Part shown: positions 1 through 7,389 of the stretch, in pieces
Position numbering within the stretch: the first letter of the stretch is position 1
Layout: the number at the start of each line of letters is the position of its first letter
Assembly (NCBI GenBank): GCA_024277475.1
Contig: JAJRVC010000096.1
Location: 1 to 17,320 of the forward strand
Direction: 5' to 3'
Length of the DNA: 17,320 nucleotides
DNA from: Deltaproteobacteria bacterium
GTDB lineage: Bacteria > Desulfobacterota > Desulfobacteria > Desulfobacterales > JAFDCJ01
Made by a program: the position numbers and the translations under genes
The notes under the pieces: model-generated
Seen by the model: only the letters and a program-made list of their open reading frames with translations
Told to the model about the DNA's origin: nothing
The model's database searches: none

Positions 1-120
1 AACAACATGGCAAAATCGACCCCATCCTTTGAATTCACCAGGGGAGACATCCACAAAATGGTGCTTTCACTATTATATCGTGTATAATTACAGATCATTA
101 GATATTCTTTGCCATGTTAT
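1..120. other. Inverted-repeat-bounded segment downstream of truncated CoA ligase
   Basis: This segment follows the stop of the truncated CoA-ligase gene. AACATGGCAAA at 4-14 is the exact reverse complement of TTTGCCATGTT at 108-118, giving an 11-bp inverted repeat around about 93 bp. A further AACATGG at 127-133 makes a second inverted repeat with CCATGTT at 112-118. On the minus strand one frame is open for 38 codons from 116 to the window edge (it includes LVNSKDGVDFAML), but I cannot assign it to a family. The segment does not encode the missing ligase C-terminus in any frame I read. It may be the scar of a small insertion or part of a larger element continuing beyond the window. Confidence 0.35.
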
Positions 121-885
121 TTATGCAACATGGAGGTAAATACAGTCTATGCCGGTCCCTGGGCCGTAAAGTTCGGTCATGCCAGTTATGTCGAAAATGT
201 GTTCAAGTCCCAATAGTTCTCTAATGCGTAGTCTCAAACAATCACTCGATCGCTCAGAGCCGAAGATAATCTTTTTAAGATTTAGTTTCCCTTTTATACC
301 CCTCCTGTTGACCTCCTCAGATAGTAGAAGACCCATTGATGCAGTGCACGTTAAAACCGTTGTCTGAAAGTCGATCATAAACTGACATTGCATATCTATA
401 TTACCCGGACCAATGGGAATGGCCATTGCGCCAAATTTCTCGCATGCCGCCTGGAAACTAATCCCAGCTGTCCATACCCCATACCCAGAGGATATCTGTA
501 CCTTGTCAACAGGGGTCAACTGGGCCATCTCGTAGCATCGAGCAAAAAAATGGGTCCAATCCTCGATATCCTTCTTCGTGTAACAGAGAATCTTTCGCTT
601 TCCCGTGGTACCCGACGAAGCATGTATACGTACTACCTTGTCAAAAGGAACGGAAAGGAGAGGAAAAGGATATTGCTGTTGCAAATCTTGCGAGGTGGTG
701 AATGGAAGTTTTTTAAGATCCTCTAATGATATTATTTCCTCCGGCTTTATACCGGCTTCGTCCAATTTCTTTCGGTAATAAGGAGATCCTCTATAGGCAT
801 GATGAACAGTCCATTTTAGCCCCTTCAATTGGAAGGTCTTCAAATCGTGTAATGTATTGACTGCAGGCATGAAAGTCTTCTTCAT
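121..885 (-). pseudogene. PaaK-type phenylacetate/aryl-acid CoA ligase, C-terminally truncated
   Basis: The 254 residues match the N-terminal and central part of the phenylacetate-CoA ligase branch of the ANL (AMP-forming) superfamily. Visible landmarks are the N-terminal AYRGSPYYRKKLDEAGIKPE region, the phosphate-binding loop HASSGTTGK near residues 88-96, and the adenylation motif TGMTELYGPGTGIDC near 234-248. Six residues later the frame stops, whereas family members run to about 430 residues. The rest of the adenylation core and the mobile C-terminal domain that carries the catalytic Lys are therefore missing. The intact enzyme would turn an aromatic or arylacetic acid plus ATP and CoA into the acyl-CoA in the cytoplasm. 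The ATG at 885 has an AAGGA-type ribosome binding site. It lies 131 bp downstream of the molybdoenzyme gene and was probably its operon partner. As it stands it is very likely non-functional for thioester formation. Confidence 0.8.
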
Positions 886-1016
886 GGGTCCTTCCCAACT
901 AGTACATAGATGTCTTCGAATTTCGTCACATCGTCAAGTCTATGGAAAAGTTGACGTGCACTTATTTGAAGATAGATTTAAAAAAGTATTTTTCTGAGCT
1001 ATTATATTAAAATGCT

Positions 1017-3284
1017 CTATAAGCTAGTTGCAAACTTCTTCAGAGGATAGACTCTGCACAACAACGGGCCAAAGTTGACGGCGCCCGTTGCCTGATCACA
1101 AAACTCCTCGCTGTCGGGCGTTAGAACGTTGACGTTGGATTCGAATACGCCGAACAACACCGGATCTTCTCCGATTTCTTCCGGAAACCACCAACCGTGC
1201 TGGGATTCCACCATCCTGAGGGGAATCCTGGATGTGAGTTTGGCTTTCTGCTTGATCTTTCCTCTGGGGGTTTCGATGATTATCCAATCGCCTTCGCCAA
1301 TTCCCTGCTGCCGGGCGGTATCCGGGTTGATTTCAGCGATGGGATGAGGATGAAGTTTGCGCAGTGAGCTAATCTGTCGGTGTTCCGAATGGTGCATGGG
1401 CCGGAACCTGGCGCCGGTAATCAGGATAAAGGGATACTTTTTAGCCAGTTCAGGTTGACTGACCGGTGTTTCCGGCGGCTCTTCGTAGGAGGGCAAGGGA
1501 TTGTAGCCCAGTTTTTCAAGGATGGTGGAATAAAGTTCCACCTTGCCGGTGGGAGTGGCAAAGCCCCGGGGCTTGCCGGTTTGCGGATCAATGCTGGCAT
1601 ACCTTTTTTCCACCGCCGGGGACGTCCACCAGCGCTGTGTCCTGGCAAATTCTTCCGCGGTTCCCAGATTAAGTTCGTCGAGCAGCGGTTGCAGACACCA
1701 GTCCCATTCTTTTTCCAGGGTATCCTGCCAGTACTTGTCCTGGCCGAGCCTTATTCCCAGACCGCGATATAGTTCAAAATCAGATCTGCGCTCATACAGG
1801 GGAGGGACGATTCTTTCTCCCAGAGCTGCCGTATTGCCGCTGCCTTGAAATGTCTGGGTGTATAGCTGGGGATGCTCCAGCCAGTTGGTTATCGGAAAGA
1901 CGTAATCCGCCAGCATGGCTGACGGTGTCATCCACTGTTCGGCTACCACGAAAAGTTCAAGAGCGTTGCTTTTTAGTGCCTTGTAGATCCTTTTGGTGTT
2001 GGGGTAGGCCACCAGCGGGTTGCAGGCGCCGCATATCAAGCCCCTGACCTGATACGGTTGTCCCTCAAGAATGGCGTCCCACACTGCGGGCTCATGACAG
2101 CCGGGTAGAAAACCGGCCGACAACCCTTTGTCGTACCAGTAGGGAGTGGCCACCTTGGCCACCATTTCATATCCGGGAAAGCACCATAGCTTATGCCGGT
2201 CCGCCCCCAGTTGTTTGGCTCTTTGTTCGGCCGGCAATTGATCCATGTGCTCCAGCATGACACCGTAGTTTACCTTTTCACAGGGACCAGAGAGCATGTC
2301 TCCTCCGATCACGTCGAGGTTGCCGGTGATGGCTCTGAGAATGCATTTGGCGTGGGTAATACCCGTTACGTTTCGGCCCTGCATGTCGGATTTGACCCCC
2401 CAGATGATGGACGCCGGCTTGCTGGTGGCATACAGTCGAGCCGTTTGCACGATCTGGTCTTCCGGCAGCCGGGTAATATCAGCAACCCGTTCAGGCGGGT
2501 ATTGTTTGACACGGTCCTTCAACTCATCAAATCCATGACACCATTTTTTGACAAAATCATGGTCATAGAGTTCCTCTTCAATGATGACGTTTAACCAGCC
2601 CAAAGCAAGCGCCGCATCGGTGCCCGGTCGTAACTTCAGGTGGTGGTCAGCAAGCCTGTTGACCGATTCAGAATATTTAGGATCAATAACGATATACTTG
2701 GTCCCCTTGCGCTTGGCTTTGGTGTGTTGCGGGAAAATACAGGCAAAGGACTCTGCCGGATTCCCTCCCCAGATTACGGCGCATTTACATGGCTCCTTGA
2801 CGGCCCGGCTTGCCCCGGCGCCGTAAATGGCGGCATGAATTTGGCGGCTGACCACCGAGCACCACTGACCAGCATTGGCATGGTTGGGACTGCCGAAAAG
2901 ATTCATAAATCGAACTTTGAAAAGCTCTGAAAAACCCCTGCCGGTGCCGCCGATGGAAGCCACCGCCTCGGCGCCGTTGCGGGATTTGATGCGTTCACAT
3001 TTTTCTGCAACCTCATCCAGAGCATCATCCCACGATATCTGATGCCATTTACCGGCACCCCTTTCCCCGGTCCTTTTGAGTGGATAGTTAAGACGATCTT
3101 CGTGGTACAGGTGTTCGATAAATGCTTTAGAGCGCTCACAGATCCAGCCTTGGTTCACCGGATGACCCGGCTCGCCTTTAAGTTTTACAACTTTGCCGTC
3201 TTCAACGGTGGCCAGCACACCGGCCTGCAGCCAGCAGCCAAAACAAAGCGCGCGTTGAACTTCGGTATTTTTTGCTTCTTGCAT
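1017..3284 (-). CDS. Molybdopterin (Mo/W-bisMGD) oxidoreductase, acetylene hydratase/DMSO reductase superfamily
   Basis: This 755-residue protein has the full plan of the bis-MGD family: an N-terminal Fe-S region (about 11-55), the large molybdopterin domain (about 55-530) and a C-terminal molydopterin-dinucleotide-binding beta-barrel (about 625-745). The usual cluster motif is C-x2-C-x3-C-x27-C. Here C14, C17 and C49 are present, but the third position is A21, so the [4Fe-4S] cluster has only three Cys ligands or is absent. C142 (in GQWCSVV) sits where the protein ligand to Mo/W is expected. There is no twin-arginine signal, so it should be cytoplasmic. No Fe-S or membrane partner subunit is adjacent, which resembles stand-alone enzymes such as acetylene hydratase, but the substrate is unknown. 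An AAGGAG site lies 7 nt before the ATG. The gene starts 41 bp after the aminotransferase, so they are probably co-transcribed. Confidence 0.88.
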   Translation of the reverse strand: MQEAKNTEVQRALCFGCWLQAGVLATVEDGKVVKLKGEPGHPVNQGWICERSKAFIEHLYHEDRLNYPLKRTGERGAGKWHQISWDDALDEVAEKCERIKSRNGAEAVASIGGTGRGFSELFKVRFMNLFGSPNHANAGQWCSVVSRQIHAAIYGAGASRAVKEPCKCAVIWGGNPAESFACIFPQHTKAKRKGTKYIVIDPKYSESVNRLADHHLKLRPGTDAALALGWLNVIIEEELYDHDFVKKWCHGFDELKDRVKQYPPERVADITRLPEDQIVQTARLYATSKPASIIWGVKSDMQGRNVTGITHAKCILRAITGNLDVIGGDMLSGPCEKVNYGVMLEHMDQLPAEQRAKQLGADRHKLWCFPGYEMVAKVATPYWYDKGLSAGFLPGCHEPAVWDAILEGQPYQVRGLICGACNPLVAYPNTKRIYKALKSNALELFVVAEQWMTPSAMLADYVFPITNWLEHPQLYTQTFQGSGNTAALGERIVPPLYERRSDFELYRGLGIRLGQDKYWQDTLEKEWDWCLQPLLDELNLGTAEEFARTQRWWTSPAVEKRYASIDPQTGKPRGFATPTGKVELYSTILEKLGYNPLPSYEEPPETPVSQPELAKKYPFILITGARFRPMHHSEHRQISSLRKLHPHPIAEINPDTARQQGIGEGDWIIIETPRGKIKQKAKLTSRIPLRMVESQHGWWFPEEIGEDPVLFGVFESNVNVLTPDSEEFCDQATGAVNFGPLLCRVYPLKKFATSL

Positions 3285-3325
3285 TTTAACTCCTTTTTTC
3301 CGCGGCCCTGATGTTCGGAAGTAAA

Positions 3326-4705
3326 TTATAAGTTTTTTGCAACATCCAGCAGCATTTTAGTTGCCGTTTGGCAGTGTTCCCTTGTAATGGTGAGGGGCGG
3401 CATAAAGCGCAAGACATTCCCGTAACGGCCGCAAGGAACCATGATGATTCCACGGTTAAGCAGGCCGAATACGACTCTACCAATCGTATCCGGATCAAGC
3501 GGTTCTCTGGTCTCCTTGTCTTTCACCAGTTCTATTCCGATCATGAAACCCCTGCCGCGCACATCACCGATGATGCGAATCTCTTTAGCAAATTCCAGAA
3601 GTCCGCTTTTTATCTCCTCGCCAACTTGAGCGGCCCGTTTAATCAAATCATCGTCGTTGTCGGTAAGAATATCGATATTGGTCATGCAGGTCACTGCAGA
3701 AATCGCATTACCGGCAAAAGTGTTGGGTTGTGAGCCTTCTGCAATTTTGTCGGCCAAATCCTTTCTCAAGGTCAAACCGGCCATGGGCATGTCTCCTCCC
3801 ATACCTTTACCCCATGTCAGCATATCGGGCACCACGCTGCTGTGTTCGATGGACCACATTTTTCCGGTACGCCCGGTTCCGGCCTGAACCTCATCCGCCA
3901 GAAATAGAGCGCCGTGTTTTTCGCAAGCTTCTTTTAAAATTTCCAGATATCCAGGCGGCGGGGGCACGTAACCACCTTCTCCCTGCTGCGGTTCAACAAT
4001 AAGCACTGCGACATCATCAGCCGCAGTATAGGGGGTGTTTAGTACGTAATCCACATATTTGGCACATTGCAGATCGCAGCTTGGATACTCCATGTTGAAG
4101 CAGCAGCGATAACAATAAGCATAGGGCACATGGATGACGCCGGGAATGGACGGTCCATACCCCCGGCGGTACTGCTCACCGGTAGTGAGAGACCCGGAAC
4201 CGCACCATACTCCGTGATAAGCGCCATGAAAAGCGACAAATTGTGTTCTTCCGGTAATACGGCGTGCAAATTTAATGGCGGTTTCGAGGGCTCCGCTGCC
4301 GCCCTGGGTGAAATAGCTGACACAGTTGCCGCGTAATCCCTCCGGCATGATGCCAGATACTCTGGCAGCCAGTTCGATTCTGCGTGTATTGGTCATATCG
4401 GTGGCGTGCATCAATTTCGTCAGCTGCTCCTCGATGACTTTTATGACCCTTGGATGCCTGCGGCCCACGGAATTCACAGCGACCCCGGCCGTGATATCCA
4501 CAAAAAGATTGCCGTCAGGGTCTTTAACTGTGGTGCCCATTCCCTCATCATAAACACACGGAAAACTGCCTGCACCTCGAGCCAATGACTCGTACTTAGA
4601 CGAATCTTCGAGCAATTTCCGCGTTTTCGGACCCGGTAACTTGTCAGTTATTATCTTTGGTGCATTCGGATAGGACAACTTTGCCAATTCTTGTTCTGAA
4701 ATCAT
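3326..4705 (-). CDS. Class III PLP-dependent aminotransferase (GabT/acetylornithine-type)
   Basis: The 459-residue protein is a full-length fold-type I, class III aminotransferase. PLP landmarks are the phosphate-binding TQGGSGALETAIK (about 133-145), D271 in ADEVQAGTGRTG (contacts the pyridine nitrogen) and the Schiff-base K300 in TWGKGMGGD. It should move an amino group between an omega-amino or similar amine and a 2-oxo acid in the cytoplasm; the exact substrate is not readable. Between the aromatic HGAYHG motif and the EPQQGEGG motif lies a Cys-rich stretch with C198, C201, C202, C210 and C214, which could bind a metal or Fe-S cluster. The ATG is preceded by CAGGAGGAAAAAC, an excellent ribosome binding site. 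The gene is followed after 41 bp by the molybdoenzyme, suggesting deamination and redox steps on one substrate. Simple 4-aminobutyrate transaminase activity is possible but unproven. Confidence 0.92.
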   Translation of the reverse strand: MISEQELAKLSYPNAPKIITDKLPGPKTRKLLEDSSKYESLARGAGSFPCVYDEGMGTTVKDPDGNLFVDITAGVAVNSVGRRHPRVIKVIEEQLTKLMHATDMTNTRRIELAARVSGIMPEGLRGNCVSYFTQGGSGALETAIKFARRITGRTQFVAFHGAYHGVWCGSGSLTTGEQYRRGYGPSIPGVIHVPYAYCYRCCFNMEYPSCDLQCAKYVDYVLNTPYTAADDVAVLIVEPQQGEGGYVPPPPGYLEILKEACEKHGALFLADEVQAGTGRTGKMWSIEHSSVVPDMLTWGKGMGGDMPMAGLTLRKDLADKIAEGSQPNTFAGNAISAVTCMTNIDILTDNDDDLIKRAAQVGEEIKSGLLEFAKEIRIIGDVRGRGFMIGIELVKDKETREPLDPDTIGRVVFGLLNRGIIMVPCGRYGNVLRFMPPLTITREHCQTATKMLLDVAKNL

Positions 4706-4798
4706 GTTTTTCCTCCTGTAGGCAATATTAACATAATACCAAATTTGACTGCTTTTTAATCAGCATGGCGATATGTTCACCTAAGATCTTTTCAGCCC

Positions 4799-4827
4799 CT
4801 AAAAATTTTCCTGGGAATAGTTTTTAG
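4799..4827. repeat. AT-rich stem-loop between the frameshifted gene and the aminotransferase
   Basis: CTAAAAA and TTTTTAG form 7-bp arms, and the inner TTCC/GGAA pairs extend the stem with one mismatch and one bulge. It lies in the 231-bp gap after the glutaredoxin-fusion gene and before the aminotransferase. It could end or attenuate transcription of the amidase operon, with the T-rich arm serving as tail, but there is no separate U-tract. The rest of this gap shows no gene. Confidence 0.35.
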
Positions 4828-4936
4828 TCGCCGATCAGTCCAATCCTTCACAAATCATATTCACGAGCAAAGGCCTTTCAAACCCCTTCAACCCTCCCAT
4901 CTTCGGATAAGGGGCTATGCCTTAGAAAATTCGAGT

Positions 4937-5404
4937 TCAAATTTTCTCTAATTCCGTTCGGTTCAAGTATTTGCGTGCAGCGGTGCGGTATTTGAACATG
5001 GCACTTTGAGGTAGCTTGTTGATGCTCTTCATTCTTTCATCCGAGGAATTGTCCGGGTTGAACATTCGCAAGAGATACAAGAGATAAGGGTGTTGCCGGC
5101 TGCCAGTGATCTCTTTGATTAGCTTGGCCGTTTCGCCGATTTCCTCTGGTGTTAGGTAGCTAAGCTCCAGCTGGTTACTCCCTTGTCTGACAACAGGAGC
5201 GATGGTCGTTTCAAATCTGTAGTCGGGGAACTGGAGAACTAACATAATTGTCTTTCTGATGTCGCTTTGCTTGACCTCATCCCCCAAGATCTTGCCATAA
5301 AGTGACAGCGGCCCTTTGATATCCATAACGATCCGGTTGCCGAGCCCTTCTTGCAGCAACTTTTCCAGAACTGAGTTGTTTTTCCCATTCGTCTCCAGTT
5401 GCAA
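4937..5404 (-). CDS. 3' part of split gene: radical-SAM-activase-like domain without cluster cysteines
   Basis: This frame is the continuation of the glutaredoxin-like gene after a frameshift at the A8 run (5415-5422). The nominal TTG start at 5404 is an internal Leu codon, not a plausible start. Read through with one A fewer, the merged product is 285 residues. The segment carries LETNGK and VMDIKGPLSLYG, the late core motifs of the NrdG/PflA-type radical SAM barrel (in activases: ..LxTNG.. and ..MDIK..). It continues with a helical C-terminus ending YLNRTELEKI. No cysteine occurs in this part, so it cannot contribute cluster ligands. The original may have been a non-SAM barrel protein or a redox partner. 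I assign the fold by motif only; the function is unknown. Confidence 0.6.
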   Translation of the reverse strand: MQLETNGKNNSVLEKLLQEGLGNRIVMDIKGPLSLYGKILGDEVKQSDIRKTIMLVLQFPDYRFETTIAPVVRQGSNQLELSYLTPEEIGETAKLIKEITGSRQHPYLLYLLRMFNPDNSSDERMKSINKLPQSAMFKYRTAARKYLNRTELEKI

Positions 5405-5795
5405 TTGTAGTCCGTTTTTTTTCCAAAAAATCCAAAACAGTGACCAACTCTTCGATCAGGGAGGTATCGCCGCTGGAGACGTGAAGGCCGTCAATCCATC
5501 CTTTGGACAGTTGGCTGTGTCCAATGAACCCGTCGAGTCCAGTGCCCGACAGCAGATATGCAATAACAACCCCAACGCCCTGCCGTACCGTGGCGCCATC
5601 GGTGAAGACTGGGAACTCAATCCCTTCTTTGGTCCTGAAGATCATGTCTCGGTTGGCCTTATAAAACTGCTGGAAAATCTCCATCCCGCCGCCTTTTATG
5701 TCGACTTCATCGTAATCAATTACGCGCTCATCCATGAATCGCCTGGCAATTTTACACCGCGGACAATTCCCCGCTGTAAATAGAATGCTACTCAT
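5277..5795 (-). CDS. 5' part of split gene: glutaredoxin/thioredoxin-like domain fused to radical-SAM-like region
   Basis: I place the start at the ATG at 5795, because an AAAGGGG site (5804-5810) lies just upstream and this ATG overlaps the amidase stop as ATGAGTAG, a classical translational coupling. The product opens with MSSILFTAGNCPRC, a glutaredoxin/thioredoxin-type C11-P-R-C14 active site, then VIDYDEVDIKGG and EFPVFTDG, which fit the beta-strand and cis-Pro regions of a glutaredoxin fold (about 1-80). From about 100 it reads SSGDTSLIEELVTVLDFLEK, resembling the GGEP..L..LL region of radical SAM activases. The frame then breaks at an A8 run near residue 125. The last 50 or so residues of this frame (TTIATGDEW onward) look like out-of-frame sequence. 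It may act as a thiol-disulfide or reductive maturation factor for the amidase or molybdoenzyme, but that is guesswork. Confidence 0.65.
   Translation of the reverse strand: MSSILFTAGNCPRCKIARRFMDERVIDYDEVDIKGGGMEIFQQFYKANRDMIFRTKEGIEFPVFTDGATVRQGVGVVIAYLLSGTGLDGFIGHSQLSKGWIDGLHVSSGDTSLIEELVTVLDFLEKKRTTIATGDEWEKQLSSGKVAARRARQPDRYGYQRAAVTLWQDLGG
5415..5422 (-). other. A8 homopolymer at frameshift site
   Basis: The minus strand reads GATTTTTTGGAAAAAAAACGG here. With eight A residues the upstream frame continues as EKKRTTIAT; with seven it continues as EKNGLQLQLETNG, which restores the activase-like motif. This is either a real disabling insertion, a transcriptional slippage site, or a homopolymer sequencing or assembly error. 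Confidence 0.75.
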
Positions 5796-7221
5796 GTGGG
5801 CATCCCCTTTCACGCGGATCGATAGGCAGTAACCGGTCGAGACTATGAATTTCTTCAAAAAGTGATGCAGCGCCCAAGACCCTGTCCTCACGTTGTGGGG
5901 GAGCAATGATCTGTAGCCCCACCGGCAGACCGGAATCAGTAAAGCCGCAGGGGATTGAGATAGACGGGCAGGCAGTCAAGGTCGTGGCGAAGGTTAAGAT
6001 CAACCAACCGACATACGAGTCAAAAGGCACGCCATCTAATTCTGTCAAATAGCGAACGTTCACGTCGAATGGCGGTGCGACAACCGCTGGGCAAATTAGC
6101 AAATCGTAGTCTTCGAAAAAATCAACAGTGCGGTGATACAGATCTGCCCGAGCCCTCTCAGCCTTGCCAATTTCGTCGGCTCTCAGGGATAGACCTTTTT
6201 CGATGTTCCAAATCACCTCCTGTTTGAGCAATTCACGATGAACTTCCAACAGCGGAGCGAAACGGCTAGCAAAAAGGGCGGCTCTCAAAATCTGAAAGAT
6301 TTGCTCGGCATCGTTTAAATCAGGGCAGGCTTCCTCAACCGAAACCCCTATATCCGACCACGACTCGGCAGCTTTTGTGCAAATGTCCCTTACTTCATGA
6401 TCCACCGGGGCAATGCCCAAGTCAGGACTGAAACCGATCCGTCGAGGCTTGATCGGGCGATCCACGGCATCCACATAAGGGGTTTTCGGACTGGGTAGCG
6501 AAAGGGGGTCGCCTGGGTGTTGGCCGACCTGGGCATCCAGCATAAGGGCCACGTCGGCCACGTTGCGCCCCATGGGGCCGTTGACCGGCAATGCTTCAAA
6601 AGGCAGTGGTTTCGGGCCACAAGCGATCCTGCCATGGCTGGGCCTAAGACCGACCACAGAGCAGAAACTGGCAGGGATGCGCAGGCTGCCGCCAAGATCG
6701 CTGCCCTCAGCAAGCCAGACCTCGCCTGTAGCCACGGCAACGGCCGAGCCGCCAGAGGACCCCCCGCAGGTCATGGCTGTGTTCCAGGGATTGCGGCTAG
6801 CGCCGAAGACTTCGTTAAAGGTGTTAGACCCAGCGCCAAACTCCGGCGTGTTCGACTTTCCGATTACGATAGCACCGTTTGCTTCCAGCGTCTCGACCAG
6901 GTAGTTTGATCGGTCGGGTTTGTGGGTAGCAAAAATGGGCGAACCATAGGTTGTCCGCACCCCGGCCACGTCAACCAGGTCCTTAATAGCAATGGGAAGC
7001 CCGTAAAGGTAGTGGGGCGGTGGATCACTGGGCGCTTGAGCCATCAATCGTCTGGCCTGATCCCGGGCCCGTTCGAGGCAGAGTGTGGGCATGGCGTTGA
7101 CCGCCTCCTCCACCTCACAGATTCGACCGGCCGCAGCTTCAATAAGCTCCAATGGCGAGACCTTGCCCTGCTTCAAAAGCGAGACGGCATACCGCGCCGT
7201 CAGTTTAATTAGCTCATTCAT
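5788..7221 (-). CDS. Amidase-signature family hydrolase
   Basis: The 477-residue protein is a full-length amidase-signature enzyme that hydrolyses C-N bonds of carboxamides, using a Ser-cisSer-Lys triad in the cytoplasm. The triad is visible as K80 (in GLPIAIKDLVDVAG), S155 (in GGSSGGSA) and S179 (in GSDLGGSLRIPAS), with the 24-residue spacing between the two serines seen in FAAH. GatA is the main alternative, but no gatB or gatC is nearby and the locus is catabolic, so an aryl- or alkyl-amide hydrolase is more likely. The ATG at 7221 has AAAGGAG 7 nt upstream. Its stop overlaps the start of the glutaredoxin-like gene. The segment looks visibly more GC-rich than the neighbouring TRAP genes, hinting at a separate origin. 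A possible own promoter lies at 7308-7336. Confidence 0.93.
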   Translation of the reverse strand: MNELIKLTARYAVSLLKQGKVSPLELIEAAAGRICEVEEAVNAMPTLCLERARDQARRLMAQAPSDPPPHYLYGLPIAIKDLVDVAGVRTTYGSPIFATHKPDRSNYLVETLEANGAIVIGKSNTPEFGAGSNTFNEVFGASRNPWNTAMTCGGSSGGSAVAVATGEVWLAEGSDLGGSLRIPASFCSVVGLRPSHGRIACGPKPLPFEALPVNGPMGRNVADVALMLDAQVGQHPGDPLSLPSPKTPYVDAVDRPIKPRRIGFSPDLGIAPVDHEVRDICTKAAESWSDIGVSVEEACPDLNDAEQIFQILRAALFASRFAPLLEVHRELLKQEVIWNIEKGLSLRADEIGKAERARADLYHRTVDFFEDYDLLICPAVVAPPFDVNVRYLTELDGVPFDSYVGWLILTFATTLTACPSISIPCGFTDSGLPVGLQIIAPPQREDRVLGAASLFEEIHSLDRLLPIDPRERGCPHE

Positions 7222-7241
7222 CCTTCGGCTCCTTTGTGCAG

Positions 7242-7264
7242 GCGGCTGCCGATCGAGTAGCCGC
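7242..7264 (-). promoter_or_regulatory. GC-rich stem-loop in the amidase 5' leader
   Basis: GCGGCT and AGCCGC form 6-bp arms around a loop that contains the palindrome CGATCG. The structure ends about 10 nt before the amidase Shine-Dalgarno sequence, so in the mRNA it would sit in the leader. It has no following U-tract, so it is not a terminator. It could be an operator or an mRNA structure. Confidence 0.35.
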
Positions 7265-7307
7265 GATTATTATGTCTTGACCGTCGTCGTATATTAGTCC
7301 CTTATTA

Positions 7308-7336
7308 ATTTAATTGCTTCTACAATAGATTGTCAA
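7308..7336 (-). promoter_or_regulatory. Putative sigma70-type promoter for the amidase operon
   Basis: The minus strand has a perfect TTGACA (7336-7331), a 17-nt spacer and TTAAAT (7313-7308, 4 of 6 matches to TATAAT). Transcription from here would give a leader of about 80 nt before the amidase ATG, containing the 7242-7264 stem-loop. An AT-rich hairpin (AAAAAG/CTTTTT, 7335-7351) lies immediately upstream and could separate it from the TRAP 1 genes. Confidence 0.45.
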
Positions 7337-7389
7337 AAAGAATCGCTTTTTCAGATGGCAGGGAAAATAAAGCCCGATCTGTTTCATCT

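Noticed and set aside
388..726. 112-codon plus-strand frame over the truncated CoA ligase
   Set aside because: The opposite strand encodes recognisable ANL motifs; the plus-strand product looks like nothing known.
2193..2594. Plus-strand frames inside the molybdoenzyme gene
   Set aside because: Shadow frames of a GC-rich coding region with no protein-like features.
4890..4920. CCCATC-TTCG-GATAAGGG hairpin after the split gene
   Set aside because: Only a few pairs on either side of the tetraloop, interrupted by AA, and no U-run on either strand.
5316..5783. 155-codon plus-strand frame opposite the split glutaredoxin-fusion gene
   Set aside because: It lies across the frameshift but is antisense to the CPRC and LETNG motifs and has no start signal.
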